64,000 nt of DNA. Origin: Boswellia sacra. Lineage: Eukaryota > Streptophyta > Magnoliopsida > Sapindales > Burseraceae. Position numbers and translations under genes: made by a program. Within the stretch, counting starts at the first letter, position 1, and each line of letters begins with the position of its first letter. The notes under the pieces are model-generated. The model was given only the letters and a program-made list of their open reading frames with translations, was not told the origin of the DNA and made no database searches. The stretch is taken from positions 1 through 64,000 of the forward strand of contig SNVD02013099.1 of NCBI GenBank assembly GCA_013180625.2, written 5' to 3'. Of this stretch, positions 19,791 through 31,730 are shown piece by piece.

Positions 19791-21421
19791 TTGAAGAATA
19801 GCACTTACTTGCTCGGCTAGAAAGGCCTTCTTTTTCACATTTAGTTTTCTTTTCACAGTGCACAAGTCTTTCAAAAACTTTGCATAAGAAGGTACCTGTT
19901 TGATCACATCAAGCAAGGGAATGTTGACCTTTAACTGTTTGAAAATTTCAAAGATTTCAGAATTGTGAGTTGGCTTCTTTTGTGTGGCTAATGCTTGAGA
20001 AAATGGAGGCACAGATGAGTATTTTGTTTCCTCTTCGCTAGATGTTGGTTTGGCAACCTCTTCCTGCCCTTTAGAGATCGATTCTTCTTCTTTCTCACAA
20101 GGGTTAGGAATATGTTTTTCAACAACCTTACCATTGCGAAGGGTCATGACTGACTTAGCTTGGTCAAAATAAGGGTTATTTGAACTCCCTGCATTTGAGT
20201 TAGATTGATCTTTGGGGTTTTGCAATGTTTGAGTAGGAAATTTTTCCTTCTCTTGGATGCTAAATGTAGATGCAAATTTTGCAAGAGTTTCTGACAATTT
20301 TGCTAATGTTTGAGCAGTTTGGCTATTGAAAGTCTCTTGCTTTGTAATGAATGAATGCAATGTTTCTTGAAGGTCATTCCTAGGAGGAGGAGCATATGCA
20401 TGATCATGAGAATTTTGAAAATTTTGTTGTGCTTGAAAAGGGACTTGTGAAGAGTGTGCATGATTGTCATTTTTCCAGCTAAAATTTGGATGATTTCTCC
20501 AACCAGGATTGTAGGTTTGTGAATATGGATTGTGATTTGGCCTTTTGAAAGTGTTCAAGGCATTGGCTTCTTCATGGAGACATTCCCTAAAGGCAGGCAA
20601 AGTTGGGCAATCATCAGTAAAATGGTCATTGTCATCACAAATGTTACAGACATTTTCTTGAATAGATTTCAATTGACCACTCTTTTTCATCTCTAAAGCC
20701 TCGACTTTTCTAGCTAGGGATGCATATTTGGCTTGAAGGTCATGGTCTTCCCTAAGGTTGTAAATACCTCTATTGGATGTCGAGGTTTGGGCCTTGCTTG
20801 GTACCTCATAGGTGCCAGCAGTGTCCCAATTTTGTGCTTTTCTGCTAAGGAATCTAGGAAGTCAAGTGCTTCCTCAGGGTCTTTTTCTTTAAATTCTCCT
20901 CTACACATTAATTCTACTAGTTGCCTATCTTGAGGTGTTAACCCTTCATAGAAGTGTTCAACTATTCTCCAAGTTTCGAAACCATGGTGAGGACAGGTAT
21001 TAAGTAGTTCCTTATATCTATCCCAACATTGGTAAAGGGTTTCCCTTTGTTTCTGAGAGAAATCAGAAATTTTTCTTTTAAGAGAATTTGTTCTATGGGT
21101 AGGAAAAAATTTTTTCAAAAATTGTTTTTTCATCTCATCCCATGAACTGATGGAATTCGACCTCAAATTTTGTAGCCATGTTCTAGCTTTATCTTTTAAA
21201 GAAAAAGGAAAAAGCTTTAATCTAATGGTGTTTATGATACAATTTGGGTCAGTGTAGGAGCTACATACCTCTTCAAAGAGTTTCAAGTGCGAATATGGGC
21301 TCTCCATGTCAAGGCCATGAAAAGTGGGTAGGAGTCGAACAAAACTTGGTTTGAAATTGAAATGGATTGAATCTGGAGGAGAAACTACACAAGATGGTGC
21401 ACTAGTCCTTACCGGATTCAT
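19770..21421 (-). pseudogene. gag: Element B gag, one frame break
   Basis: N-terminal frame 21421-20714 (STPTFHGLD-like LLPTFHGLDMESPYSHL, then FPFSLKDKARTWLQNLRS and YQCWDRYKELLNTCPHHG) is homologous to Element A gag. A frame break near 20700 leads to 20690-19770, which carries the CCHC knuckle CNICDDNDHFTDDC and a long polar linker ending just before the protease. A stop codon follows NNNTVE where the family reads through to the protease. Confidence 0.85.
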
Positions 21422-21684
21422 GTAGTCTCTGAGGTTTCTTCGTTGGTTTTGATCATTTTGTTGCGAACAGGTGTCCCTTCATCCTGTTGAATATTTCCTC
21501 ACGATTGTCGGCCATGTTTTCTAAGGAGATGATGGTTTTTCTACAAGTCTACCACTAGATGTTGTGACAAATTCATGCAAAAGAGAGAAAAAGGAGAGGA
21601 AAAGATGAACACACAAAAATAAAAAATTTAGATCTAAGATGAGAAAAGAGAATTACTTACAATTTTGCACGCCAATTTTTACCT

Positions 21685-21702
21685 TCCCCGGCAACGGCGC
21701 CA
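21685..21702 (-). other. Element B primer-binding site (tRNA-Asp)
   Basis: Same 18 bases as at 11647-11664, matching the 3' end of tRNA-Asp, placed a few bases inside LTR3. Confidence 0.9.
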
Positions 21703-21708
21703 AAAACT

Positions 21709-23236
21709 TGACACATCCGAAAAAGGATTGTCTCCCAAGTATAGGAGTGTCGAAGTAATAAAACCCGGTGAGACCGGGGTCGATCCACGAGGAAGGGAAT
21801 TTAAGCGTTACAAATTATAAGCTAAACAAATGTGATATGGATGATTCAAAGAGGTGACATGATAATATCAACAAGTATGTAAGATGGTAGGTGGTATTAC
21901 CGACCATTCAAATATAAAACAAAAAGCAAGAGGAGGTAAAACCATCCATGGAAATAGGTGGTATAACCAACCATAGTAAATTAAAGAACAATTTCATAAG
22001 GTGGTAGAACCTACCATAGTAAATAAAATAAAAAGTTCATAAACAATAGAATAATTAAAATACAAGAGGAATTAACACAATAACAATGAAGGCTAAGGTT
22101 AGGGGATCCGCCCTTGATATTTCAAATAAGGATAATTAACCCATTTTAGTTATATGAATTATATTTGTTTCATTACCAATATTTATACCACTTCGTGTAA
22201 ATGGGTTCAAGCATCCAATGTGCCAATCACCATATGTCTACAACAAATCAAGGTTCCTAACTATATTCGTGTCGGTAAGGAAGAACTATACATCATCTAG
22301 AAAGGATCCAGCATTTGATGTGCCAAGGATTGTCGACAATGGATCAAGACCTCCACTTTACGAGTGGTGTCAAGATTGATTAAGAAATTAAATATAAATC
22401 ATATTGAATAAACATTATAAGATTAAGATTATTAAGCACATATTAAGGGTTAGAGAATCCTTATTCTCATATCAAGGGTTTCACCCTTTCACCTTAGCAA
22501 AAGAGAAATTAGAAGAACATTATAATAGAAAGAAAATAAAATGTAAGAAAAAGGAAATTCATTAATAACATAAACACACAAAACACAATACAAGATCCTA
22601 GCCAAAGCCAAAATGTTCCAGCCAAGCCAAGATGCCCTAATGGGTCACAAGGCACCTCTATTTATAGATACATCCAGGGGCAAACTTGTCAAATTACAAG
22701 GGCATAATTGTCAAATATTAGTTGTAAATATCTTTGACAATTGGGATCATTAGGCACCGACTTTGACCATCAATTTTGACATCGAAATGTTGTGAATTTT
22801 AATCACATGTCTTCATGAAAGTTGTAGATATTTCTCTCAGCTTTCTAGAACATATTGATTTGCACAATTTGGATACGTATTTTGAGAGATACGGTTCCAA
22901 ATACTGAGGCCTGGTCAGACTGGGCCGAGACTGTAGATGGGTTCACTTCAAGCCCAATTTTGGTCCACTAAGAGCCCGAATTTGATGATGCTTGTGAAAT
23001 GCAATCTTGTAGACAATTGAATCAGCTTTCCAAAACATTAAAAATTGCACCATTCTGATCTATAAATAGAGATTTTTTCCTATTTTACCGAACCTGTAAC
23101 AAAACCAAAATTAAGAGGAATTAATTCCAAAGATGCAAATGCTACAAATATGCTTAAGTTGAGGAATTTAATGACATTATTAATGCAATATGATGAATTA
23201 AACTCTTATTAAACATGCATATTTAAGTGTTCATCA
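21709..23236 (-). repeat. Athila LTR3 (5' LTR of Element B)
   Basis: Homologous to LTR1 and LTR2. TATA-like box CTATTTATAG (plus strand) at 22658-22667, so transcription would run leftward into gag, pol and finally the LOG ORF. Its outer (U3) end at 23236 abuts Tat-type gypsy pol sequence. Confidence 0.88.
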
Positions 23237-23244
23237 ACGGGCCT

Positions 23245-23577
23245 TATATGTAGGTATGTTGGGATAATATGCTCATCAATGCTTTTACTAATTCCAGGCA
23301 TATCATCACAGGACTAGGTGAAAACTTCTTTTTTCTCTTTCAAAATTTTCTCAAATTTTTCTCTCTCTTTAGGAGTTATGTCATATGCAATACATATATT
23401 CTTAGGATGCTCAATTGTACCAAGATTAATATAATGCGGTTGAATGGAAGGAATGCCAAATAAACTTATGAAATGAGAATCATCATGTATGCAACCATCA
23501 AGAGAAACATCACCCAAGTAAGCAAAATCAGACTTTACTGTATTGAATTTGGAAACAAAAACATCGTCTTTAAACAA
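23245..23577 (-). pseudogene. pol: Tat-type pol: segment just before RT
   Basis: Reads INLGTIEHPKNICIAYDITP, then REKFEKILKEKKEVFT and, after a stop, CDDMPGISKSIDEHIIPTY. This matches the conserved linker (NLG..P..., L..ER..., LLKEYKDVFAW-S-Y-x-DMPG) that precedes RT in Tat and Ogre elements. Confidence 0.7.
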
Positions 23578-23942
23578 TTAGAAATGAAACAAAATCTTGT
23601 TCAATAGGAACATCTTCAATGTCACTCTCCATCATGGCTACCAATTCATCTGAAATCAGTCCTTCATATGTAGGCTTTTGCTTGATACTCAACTTCTCTA
23701 TTGTTTCTACCTACTTGTCTTCTTCTGTCAAGGTCTTGAAATCTACCACATCATTGAATATCTCAAACCCAGGCTTGGTGGTCCCACAATGCTCTTATGG
23801 TTCTGCCTTTCTAGTGTATAATGGCTCATTGGCTTTGACAAACCTTATACCCTTCCTTTTGGGAACCCAAATATACTTACCTTTTACCAATTGATTGTCC
23901 TCTCTATATTCATAGCCTAGTCCCCTTTTGTCCAGTTATCCT

Positions 23943-24660
23943 TTAAATTCTAAAAGTTAGGAACACCCACATAATTCTTGCCCGACCGATACCCGGCATG
24001 TACCTCTGTTTCTTCATTATCCCTGCAACAACAAGATTGATTTCTTCAATCATGGCCACTTGGAACCCACTCACAAAAGGTATCTCACCTTCAACAACAA
24101 TGGCTGGTGATGCTTCAGCTCTAATGGTGATGATCTCCCCATCAAAATTAAACCTGATTAACTGGTGCAAAGTAAAAGGAATCCTACCCAATGGATGGTA
24201 CCATGCATACCCCAACAATACAATAAAAGTTACTAGTATGTCCAGCACAATGAACTCCACAATAGTTTCAATAGGCCCCATTTTAACCAAGGCCTTGAAG
24301 GTCCTAATCACACATCTGCGAGAGTTATCATAAGCGTGAATCACCATATGGGAAGTCTCCAAGTCATCTTTCCCAATCCCAAACTTGTGCATAATTTTGA
24401 GAGGCACCAAGTTAATAGTAGAGCCATCATCTGCCATAACGCTAGAAGTCTTCTTGCCTCTAATCTCAGCAGTTATGAACAAGGATTTATCGTGCTCCTT
24501 CTCTTCAATGGGCAAGTCATCGTCAGAGAAACTAATGACCCCCTTTTCATTTTACTCCCTTATCCTCATTTTTTAACATTACCGCAACAATCATCTCCTC
24601 AGGTGTTGATAAAACTGAGATGGGCATATCAATAAGTGGCCTCGCCATTACCTCTCTATG
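23943..24660 (-). pseudogene. pol: Tat-type aspartic protease
   Basis: Main ORF 24515-23943 contains SVMADDGSTINLVPLKIMHK (active-site D-G-S-T region, family usually DNGS), then HAYDNSRRCVIRTF, a degraded LLGxxW (LLGYAWYHPLG), FTLHQLIRFNFDG and RYMPGIGRA, equivalent to the family's MPGMGLG. The upstream frame reads FQKHREVMARPLIDMP and a DLPIEEKEHDKSLFITAEI lead-in. This is the Tat/Ogre protease arrangement. Confidence 0.72.
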
Positions 24661-25625
24661 CTTCTGAAAAGCTATAAGAAGATCTCAAATATTGACATTG
24701 GCTTAGGTCTTCTTGAGTTGCTTGAGGATTGCATCATCCTCTTCTCTCTTTTGTTCCTTCTCCCTAATTTCATTATTTTTGTCTTGAACTGGGCCTGGGT
24801 AAAATAGCCCACTTCTTGTCACACCTTGCACTCCTTCTTCATTCTTCATTCTTCTTCTCTCTCTCTTCATCACTAAAGTCATCCCAGAAGTTATCTGGGA
24901 TCTTCTTATCTCCCCTATTCTTCTTTACTACCGTCTTCTCACTACTAAAGCTATCCTAGAAGTTTCTTATCTCCTCCTCTTCATTACCTATATCATCCCA
25001 AAAATTACTTTTTTCTCCCTCATTGTCACTAAAGCTATCCCAAAAGTTACAAATTGTTTCTTCATCCCAAATCCCTATCATATGTTCTGCCTTACACCTC
25101 CTAGGTCTAAAAGTCCTCTTTTCAAATATTACTTTCTTTTCACACTTTTATTTACTCTCTCTTTTGATCTCTCTCTTCCCCTCACCTTCCTCATCACTAA
25201 GAGTAACATATTCTAGCCTTGGTTTACCAATAAAAGGGTCATCATCTCCCTTAACTACAATAGGGATCCAACCCTCTCCTTTAATGAACACCTCTGTCAC
25301 TAAAGGAGTTTGATGTTAAAGCTCCTCATCATTCATGCTTGACTCATGACAAGCTTCTTGCCTTCTAACTTCCTCCTATTCCAAGTCTTATTCCTTGGCA
25401 TCGACGTTTACGTCCTCCTCAGTCTCTAATTTCCATGAGTTCATGTCTTAGCCAAGTCTGATATGAGGTCCATCATCTCGTGACCCTTGCTTTGTTGCTA
25501 TCTTCTTGACTCAAAAAGCCTTGCCATTGCAAGTCTTGCCTTCTTCCTCAAAAGATTTCATCACCTCTTCCTCTATCATGCTAGGGCCAATCATAAAAGT
25601 AGATCTTGGTGGTGGCACGTTCTTG

Positions 25626-26075
25626 TCATTTGAAGCGAATTCCTTCTTGTGCTTGGTTGTTTCTTTTTGGGATTAGGAACTCTCCCATAGTCAATAAGAT
25701 CTTGAATCTCGTGGCACAATCAAACACATCTATCAGTATGATGCCTGACACTTGGTGAAATTCACAAAACTCTTTTGCATTATAGGACACTAGAAGTGGA
25801 TTTGGTGGCGGTCTTGGTGCCAAAGGTAGAAGTACTGATTGAGCACGAAGTTTAGCAAAAACCTTGGACAAGGGTCTTCCCAAATTATTAAATCTCCTTT
25901 GATTCCCTACATCATTCACAATAACATTTTTGGTGGCTGATCCACTAGATAGATTGAAATTTCCCCCTCCTTGATGTTGCTTTAGAAAACTCATTTTGTT
26001 CTCTGCCTCTAAATTTTTAATTTGGATTCCTGATTCATAGAGATCCTCAAAAGTCTTCATTGGTATTACTACCAA
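25626..26075 (-). pseudogene. gag: Tat-type gag C-terminal fragment
   Basis: Contains FAKLRAQSVLLPLAPRPPP followed by AKEFCEFHQVSGIILIDVFDC, a decayed form of the YC-x-H-x-GH-x-T-x-C knuckle of Tat gag. The position upstream (in element sense) of the protease agrees. Confidence 0.55.
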
Positions 26076-26159
26076 CTTCTCTTTGAATATTGGTAATGCC
26101 CCTCTGTAATCATGCAGACCTAATCCTTTTCACTAGGGGATCAACCATCTGAACTACCT

Positions 26160-27130
26160 TTTCCCTCACCACCAATGTGAGTCCACTTATTACTTATTAG
26201 ATTTCGATTCACCCAACACAAAGAAAATAGCATGACAATGTGGCATTGATTTAAAAGACTAACAAATTCCTAACATTCAATCTAAACACCATATCACATT
26301 CATTACATTCATGCCCTTATAGATTAGCACAAACAAATGAGACGAAACCAACTTAAGGAATAAATCTCTCACCACCCATTATGAGTCCATCTACCACTTA
26401 TTTGATTCCAACTCACAAGATACAAAGAAAAATAACCTGATATTAGTTAAAATGTTAATAAATTCCTAATCATGCAATCTAAGTATCATGTTCAAATCCA
26501 TGCTATTCTCATGCAAATATATCCAAGTAAAACATAGAATTAGCATGGCAACATCATAAATAACAACAAATGAGATACTATCAAAGTGATGACTCCTCAA
26601 CAACAATTATGAGTCTATCACTACTTATCAACTCTTATCGAGAAAGAAAAGAAATAAAAAAAAGAAAGAAAAGATGCATCTTTCATAATCAAATCACCCT
26701 TAAAATATACTTCTAACAAGGCATTATTCAAATCAAAGTTCATATCAAAGTGTTGGTCCCTCACCATCAATTGTAACTCTACCAACACATCTCAATGAAC
26801 AAATAAGAAAAGAATTCAAGAAAAAAAAGAAGAAGAAGAAGAGAACATAAACAAAACATGTTAACCCTAACATGATTCTAGCACATTATCACATATTAGA
26901 CATGAATTAACATACAATTAAACATAGTTCACATCGACATAATGAAACCCTAACATCAATTATGGGTCCACCATCATGTCTCAATAAACAATAGAGAAGA
27001 AGTCAACAAAGAAATAGAATTATAATATCAAAGCATTATTCATTTCAAACCAAAAGTGCCCCACCAACAGTTGTGAGTCCACCATTTCTTATCCACGAAC
27101 AAAGAAATAGATGAAGATGAAGAAGAAAGG
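26160..27130. repeat. Diverged tandem repeats of ~110-220 bp spacing
   Basis: A recurring block of the type CTCACCA-CAATTATGAGTCCAC-ACTTATTC begins near 26174, 26372, 26593, 26757, 26950 and 27058. The units are diverged and unequal in length. They lie between Tat gag and the next copia and may be leader or LTR repeats of the Tat element. Confidence 0.55.
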
Positions 27131-28400
27131 ATAATCATATTATCATAAAAGCATATAAGAAATATTATTCCTAACATGACTCTAAACATGTTATCACTCA
27201 TAATCCTAGCATGATTCTAGCATAATATTAAAGCATAAATAATATGAGCATGATTCTAACATACATAGGCCTAAGACATGCAAAGTAGCATATCAAACAC
27301 ACAAATACTAGCATATCAAACACATAAATAATCCTAAACATGATTATAAGCAACCAAGCAAACATGCATAAACAAACACAGGATGTCCTCAGGACTTACC
27401 CGGATTCTGGCACTACTAGAAGCAGAATCTTCACTTTGATAGGCACCCTAGAATAATTTGCGAGGCATCTCTAGACACTAAGAACTCCTTCAAGATGACA
27501 ATTTAGGAAGACTCCTAATACCTCTTAATTCCTACTCTCCGGACTTTCTAGTAACACTCAAAAGGGTGTGAGAATCAATGGATTTCAATGCCTTTGATGA
27601 ACAGTAACATTTCTTTATATAGGCATCGCGTGAGCACACAAAATGATGCAAAACCAATGTGGGATTCAAGACAACAAGCATGCGCCTGTTGTGCCCTAGC
27701 CGATAGGCATGTGCTTGTTCAAAGGCTTATAAGTATAAAACCCTAATATCTAGATAGATGGACGATTATGATGAAAATCTCAAAGGTCATGGATAGGTGC
27801 TCTTGCATATCCCTAATTGGGTTCTGAATTCTAAATAACCTCTTATTTCTACCTTCCATTCATGTCTAACGATTGTTTTATCTACTTTTTCCCCATCCTG
27901 GTGTCTCTTTTTGGAGTTCTAATGCCTCTTAGATTCAATTATGCATCTAGTTAGTGTGTGTAGCTATCATCATCGGACATCTAAACTATAAGCCAAAATC
28001 TAGTGCTTCCAGTACAGTCATTAAAATATAAGTTTAGGAGAATAGTTTATTTCACAAAGCAACAACTAAAAAAAGTTTAAAGTGTACGAGTCCAATAGTG
28101 ATTGTAAACCAAGTTTTATACTTGGTGAGGTTTTAATTGTAGACTTGGTCTTGTGGTAATTGTAGGTTGTGGAGCTAAAGTAGGTTGAAATTCTTGGTGT
28201 TCTTTAAATTACTACAAACTCAAATATCTCATATGTGTTATGTTTTGTTTTCATTCCTAAAACTTAGCAAAAAAGAAGATATATGAGATCATGATCTCAA
28301 CCTTTATTCTCTCTATTTATATTTTTAATTATTACAAATTGATGAGTTTTCGTTCAATCTCCAAAAATTTGACAAACTTGTAAAGACTGCTCTTAGAGTC
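27131..28400. other. No recognisable gene; possible Tat leader or LTR
   Basis: AT-rich sequence with words such as CATGATTCTAG repeated near 27170-27350, and a TATATAGG near 27613. It may be the upstream part of the Tat element, but I could not find matching LTR ends or a primer-binding site. Confidence 0.4.
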
Positions 28401-29237
28401 TATTAGATCTGGAAGTATGAAGTTATGAGCAATATAATAGTAATCTGTCAAGTAAAATGGCACAGGAGGATTTTACGTGGTTCGGTTACAAAACCTACAT
28501 CCACGAACAGCTTTAGCGCTGCAATTCACTAAGTTCTTGTTTGTACAATCTTTAGGATCGTTTACAGTGCTGACTTACTCTCACACACTAACCTAATCTT
28601 TGTAAAACAAAATCTCGCCAAGATCTTAAACTCTAGTGACACTGCCCACTCTCTATTTCTAATAACTTAACAACACATTGTTAAGTAAAATATAACCACG
28701 ATGTCCGACACAGAATTACATAAACACTTAACTAGCAAGTTCTCTTAAGTATATACTAACTCAGATAGACCTAATTGAAATTCATGCACGATTACAACCT
28801 CTCCTACATGAATAAGACACTCATAAAATAAAATCAAAGAAGCATCCCAATTTGCGTTGAAGCTCTCCACTTAATTCTTGGAATGTCGTGACATCCACTC
28901 TATCAACATATAAGTTATGTAAACATAACATTACATATAGTGGGATGCCCGATTTTGGTCACTTTAAAATCCTGTAAAAATTATAATCAAACTCAAATTA
29001 GGATAAAGACCAATACAATAGGAAGTGGTATAAGTAACTCCTAAATGAAATAAGACACAAATAAATTTAACTAGGATACATCAAATAATGTCCTCCTCTA
29101 AAGAGATATTCATTATGAATCAAATACTTCCTAAATTATACTTCTAGAAACAATATAACATTCTAGTTTTATCATAAGTTGGTCCAAAATTATCATGTGT
29201 ATGGCACATGCAAGAGTGTCACACGTTGACACCAACA
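28401..29237 (-). repeat. Copia-3 3' LTR
   Basis: In plus orientation it starts TATTAGATCT (a mutated TG end; the other copy has TGTTAGATCT) and ends CACCAACA at 29237. It is followed by the polypurine-tract complement CTCCTCCTTTTTG. It matches 37517-38089 through the shared words TGGCACAGGAGG and TTTTACGTGGTTCG. Confidence 0.85.
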
Positions 29238-29884
29238 ATCTCCTCCTTTTTGACAACTTGTGATGAAAAATACCAAACTGTTTCTGATCAAAGAATTCCA
29301 CACAAAGATAAGCTCAAAATAACTATAAGCAATCATGATCTATCAAACAGAATATGACATACTTAAAGAAGTAACAATTGTTGAATTATAAATCACATAA
29401 CAGAAAAATGTTAGAATGTAAATATCCTACAAAAACAAAAACAAAATTATATCACATAACAGAAAAATGTTAGAATGTAAATATCCTACAAAAACAAAAA
29501 CAAAATTAAGTTGACAACCCTATCAAACAACACTTTAACCAAATCATGATCAGAGCAAATTACAAAACAACTAATAAAACATCAAACAAATGAAATATGC
29601 AGGTAATAATACAAAACACAGTAAAGTAAATCCTGCAAAGTAACAAGTCAAAAACACAAGGCATAAAATAGTTCAAATGCAAATATAAAGACTTCTCACT
29701 CCCCCTTACTTACTACCCTTGAAGTCGAGGAGAAAAAAAAACTATCAAAACAGATAGAACTATCAATCAAAATAGACAAAATTATCATCAAAAACTTCTT
29801 CTCCCTGTTGATTTCAGAACAAGTTCCAAAACATTAACAAAGTCGAGCAGACTTGCGAATAGTAGGGGAAGAGAAACTGTCGGG
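29238..29884 (-). other. Copia-3 non-coding region before the 3' LTR, with a 59-bp duplication
   Basis: Starts with the polypurine tract. 29392-29450 is repeated immediately at 29451-29509 almost base for base. No gene seen. Confidence 0.7.
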
Positions 29885-31730
29885 TCATTTTTTGAATCTA
29901 CCAGCCTTAGTCTTGAACTGTTTGCCAGTAGTGGTAGGTGTAGGCTGTTTAGAAGCCACAGGAGTTATCTGTGCTTCAGTTGTATGAGATGAAGTAGCAG
30001 TGACCTCTGCCACAATCTTGTTGATTTCCTTGTCAAGTCTGTCAGCACTGATTTCAGTTGGCTACGACTCAATAACAGGTTGTTGTAGATCCACAAGTGA
30101 TTCTACTACAAGCTGAGTTGGGATTGTTGTGGCTGGTTCTGCTATGTCTGCTTTAGGAATTGGTTCCTATGTGTCTTCTGCATCGGGTGTGGTTCCTTCT
30201 ACATGTGGAGATTATTGTGGTAGTGGAGAGACAGGTTGTTCTGTTTCAAGACTGGTGCAATGTCAACATCTGCTTCAGAAGTTGGTGAAGGTGATGTTAT
30301 TTCGGGTTCCACTTAAGTTGGTTCATCTGATAAGGACTCATCCCTTAGTTCTGAAACTGCTGTTGCAATTTTCTTCTTCTTCTTGTTAGACTTTTTCTAC
30401 ACCACTTTAACCTTCTTCTTGCTCTTCAAATCAGTTCCCTTAACTTTCTTTTCTGATTTCTTTTTCTTCATTTTCTTTTCTGCTGCCATGTCTGTCTCAA
30501 TAGCAGGTTGTTTATCTTGATCCTCTTTTGGCATTTGCTCAGTTGTCTCTAGCATTTACTCAGCAGTCTCTGGCATTGCCTCAGCAAAATGCTCATGTAC
30601 CACATCTTCAATTTCCATGGGTGGTGGTTCTTCTGCAACAACAACTTTTTCAGCAAGTTTATTCTCCAAAGCAGACTGCTTTGCTTTGATGTCCTTAAGA
30701 TCTTGCACAATATCAGTCAAAACAAAATTGATCAAAGCAAGCTGCTCTTTCACATTGCTCATTGGATTGTTGCAAACTCTTCTTGGTTTCGGTTCAGGGA
30801 CAAGCAGATCAATTTTATCATGCAGTCAATGCAAAAATCATTTTGTGATAGATTTAGACAAAATTTCATTGTGTTCTTTTGGGCTAATAGGAATATCATT
30901 TTGAGCTAAAATACCTTGAATTAAACAAGAAAATACAGGCAAATGGTAATTGGATTTATATAATGCAATTTGGACAATCATCCTATAGATCCATAAACCT
31001 AAGTTAATTTGGTTATTTATTTCCAAACAGCACAGAAATTTCACTCTATCTCCCCTGACTTGGCTCTGATGTGAAGAGGGAAACTAATCAAACTGAGCTA
31101 TCTTATGCAGAACCTTATACTTCTTTCTAAGATATTGTTCATCAATGCCATCTCTCGGGTTCCAAATTAAATCCTCTCGACCAGTTAATTCCTTAAGAAC
31201 AATTGCCATATCAAAGTTTTCTTCAACAGAGTGCAAGCTACCAATTGTTATATCAAAGAATGTGTTGATGACATTCGGTGAAAATTTCACAAATTTTCCT
31301 GTACAATACACTTTGTGATAATGATAGCTCTTCATGTCATCAATAGAAGCAATGATATTCGCATAAAATTCTTGAATCAAAGACTTACCATTCGAGTCTA
31401 GTAAATAGACTCAAGAAGTTCACTCAAACCATACTTGATGAAGTCGGTTAGCTTCACTGGCCTTTCTATCTACAATTTCCTCTTTGATGTATACTTCAAG
31501 AAATTTTGCTTAACAGTTGTCGTGAGAAACTTGTTGAACTTTGGCTTCACTTTGTCTTTCATTCACTTAACTGGGATTGACTCATCTTCACTCATTGCAG
31601 GATCAATCGGGATCTCTACATGCTGTAGTTGAGACTGAGATGACTAAGAACTGTCGCTACTGTTGTAGCCAAAGTCGTGTGTGGAAGATGATGTACTAGT
31701 GGTCTTTGTGGATTCAGATGAGGTCGCCAT
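29885..31730 (-). pseudogene. Copia-3 accessory ORF downstream of pol (plant transposon-protein domain, degraded)
   Basis: In pol orientation, after about 830 bp of non-coding DNA. Starts MATSSESTKTTSTSSSTHDF at 31730. The central part (31380-30838) reads IQEFYANIIASIDDMKSYHY, CTGKFVKFSPNVINTFFDI, GREDLIWNPRDG and LGLWIYRMIVQIALYKSNYH. This is the pattern of the putative plant transposon protein domain (the family I know as PF20167). A Lys-rich tail with a KKKK-type basic stretch and an end in GKQFKTKAGRFKK (stop 29885-29887) follows. Several stops break it. The position is that of the env-like or additional ORF of Sireviruses. The domain call is from memory and moderate. Confidence 0.55.

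Larger units (their letters stand above)
11670..23236 (-). mobile_element. Athila-type Element B with captured LOG gene
   Basis: A minus-strand gypsy element of 11.6 kb sharing LTR2 with Element A as its 3' LTR and having LTR3 (21709-23236) as its 5' LTR. Order from its 5' end: primer-binding site, gag, protease, RT, RNase H, integrase, unknown ORF, LOG-like ORF, 3' non-coding region, LTR. gag-pol carries several frameshifts and stops. The five bases outside its 5' LTR (ACGGG) do not match those outside LTR1 (ACATC) and the flanks belong to different elements, so the array is not a single simple insertion. Confidence 0.8.
23237..26100 (-). mobile_element. Tat/Ogre-type gypsy remnant
   Basis: Minus-strand order is gag C-terminus, protease, then the start of RT, as in Tat-clade elements. 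The RT start is cut off at 23236 by the U3 end of Athila LTR3. Many stops and frame changes show that it is old. The rest of its pol is not in the window. Confidence 0.72.

Noticed and set aside
6299..23236. A single simple Athila insertion into Copia-2
   Set aside because: Flanking 5-bp words differ and the right flank is a different element, so simple insertion does not explain it.
26160..27130. CRISPR-like array
   Set aside because: Repeats are diverged, unequal and in a plant genome; no regular spacers.
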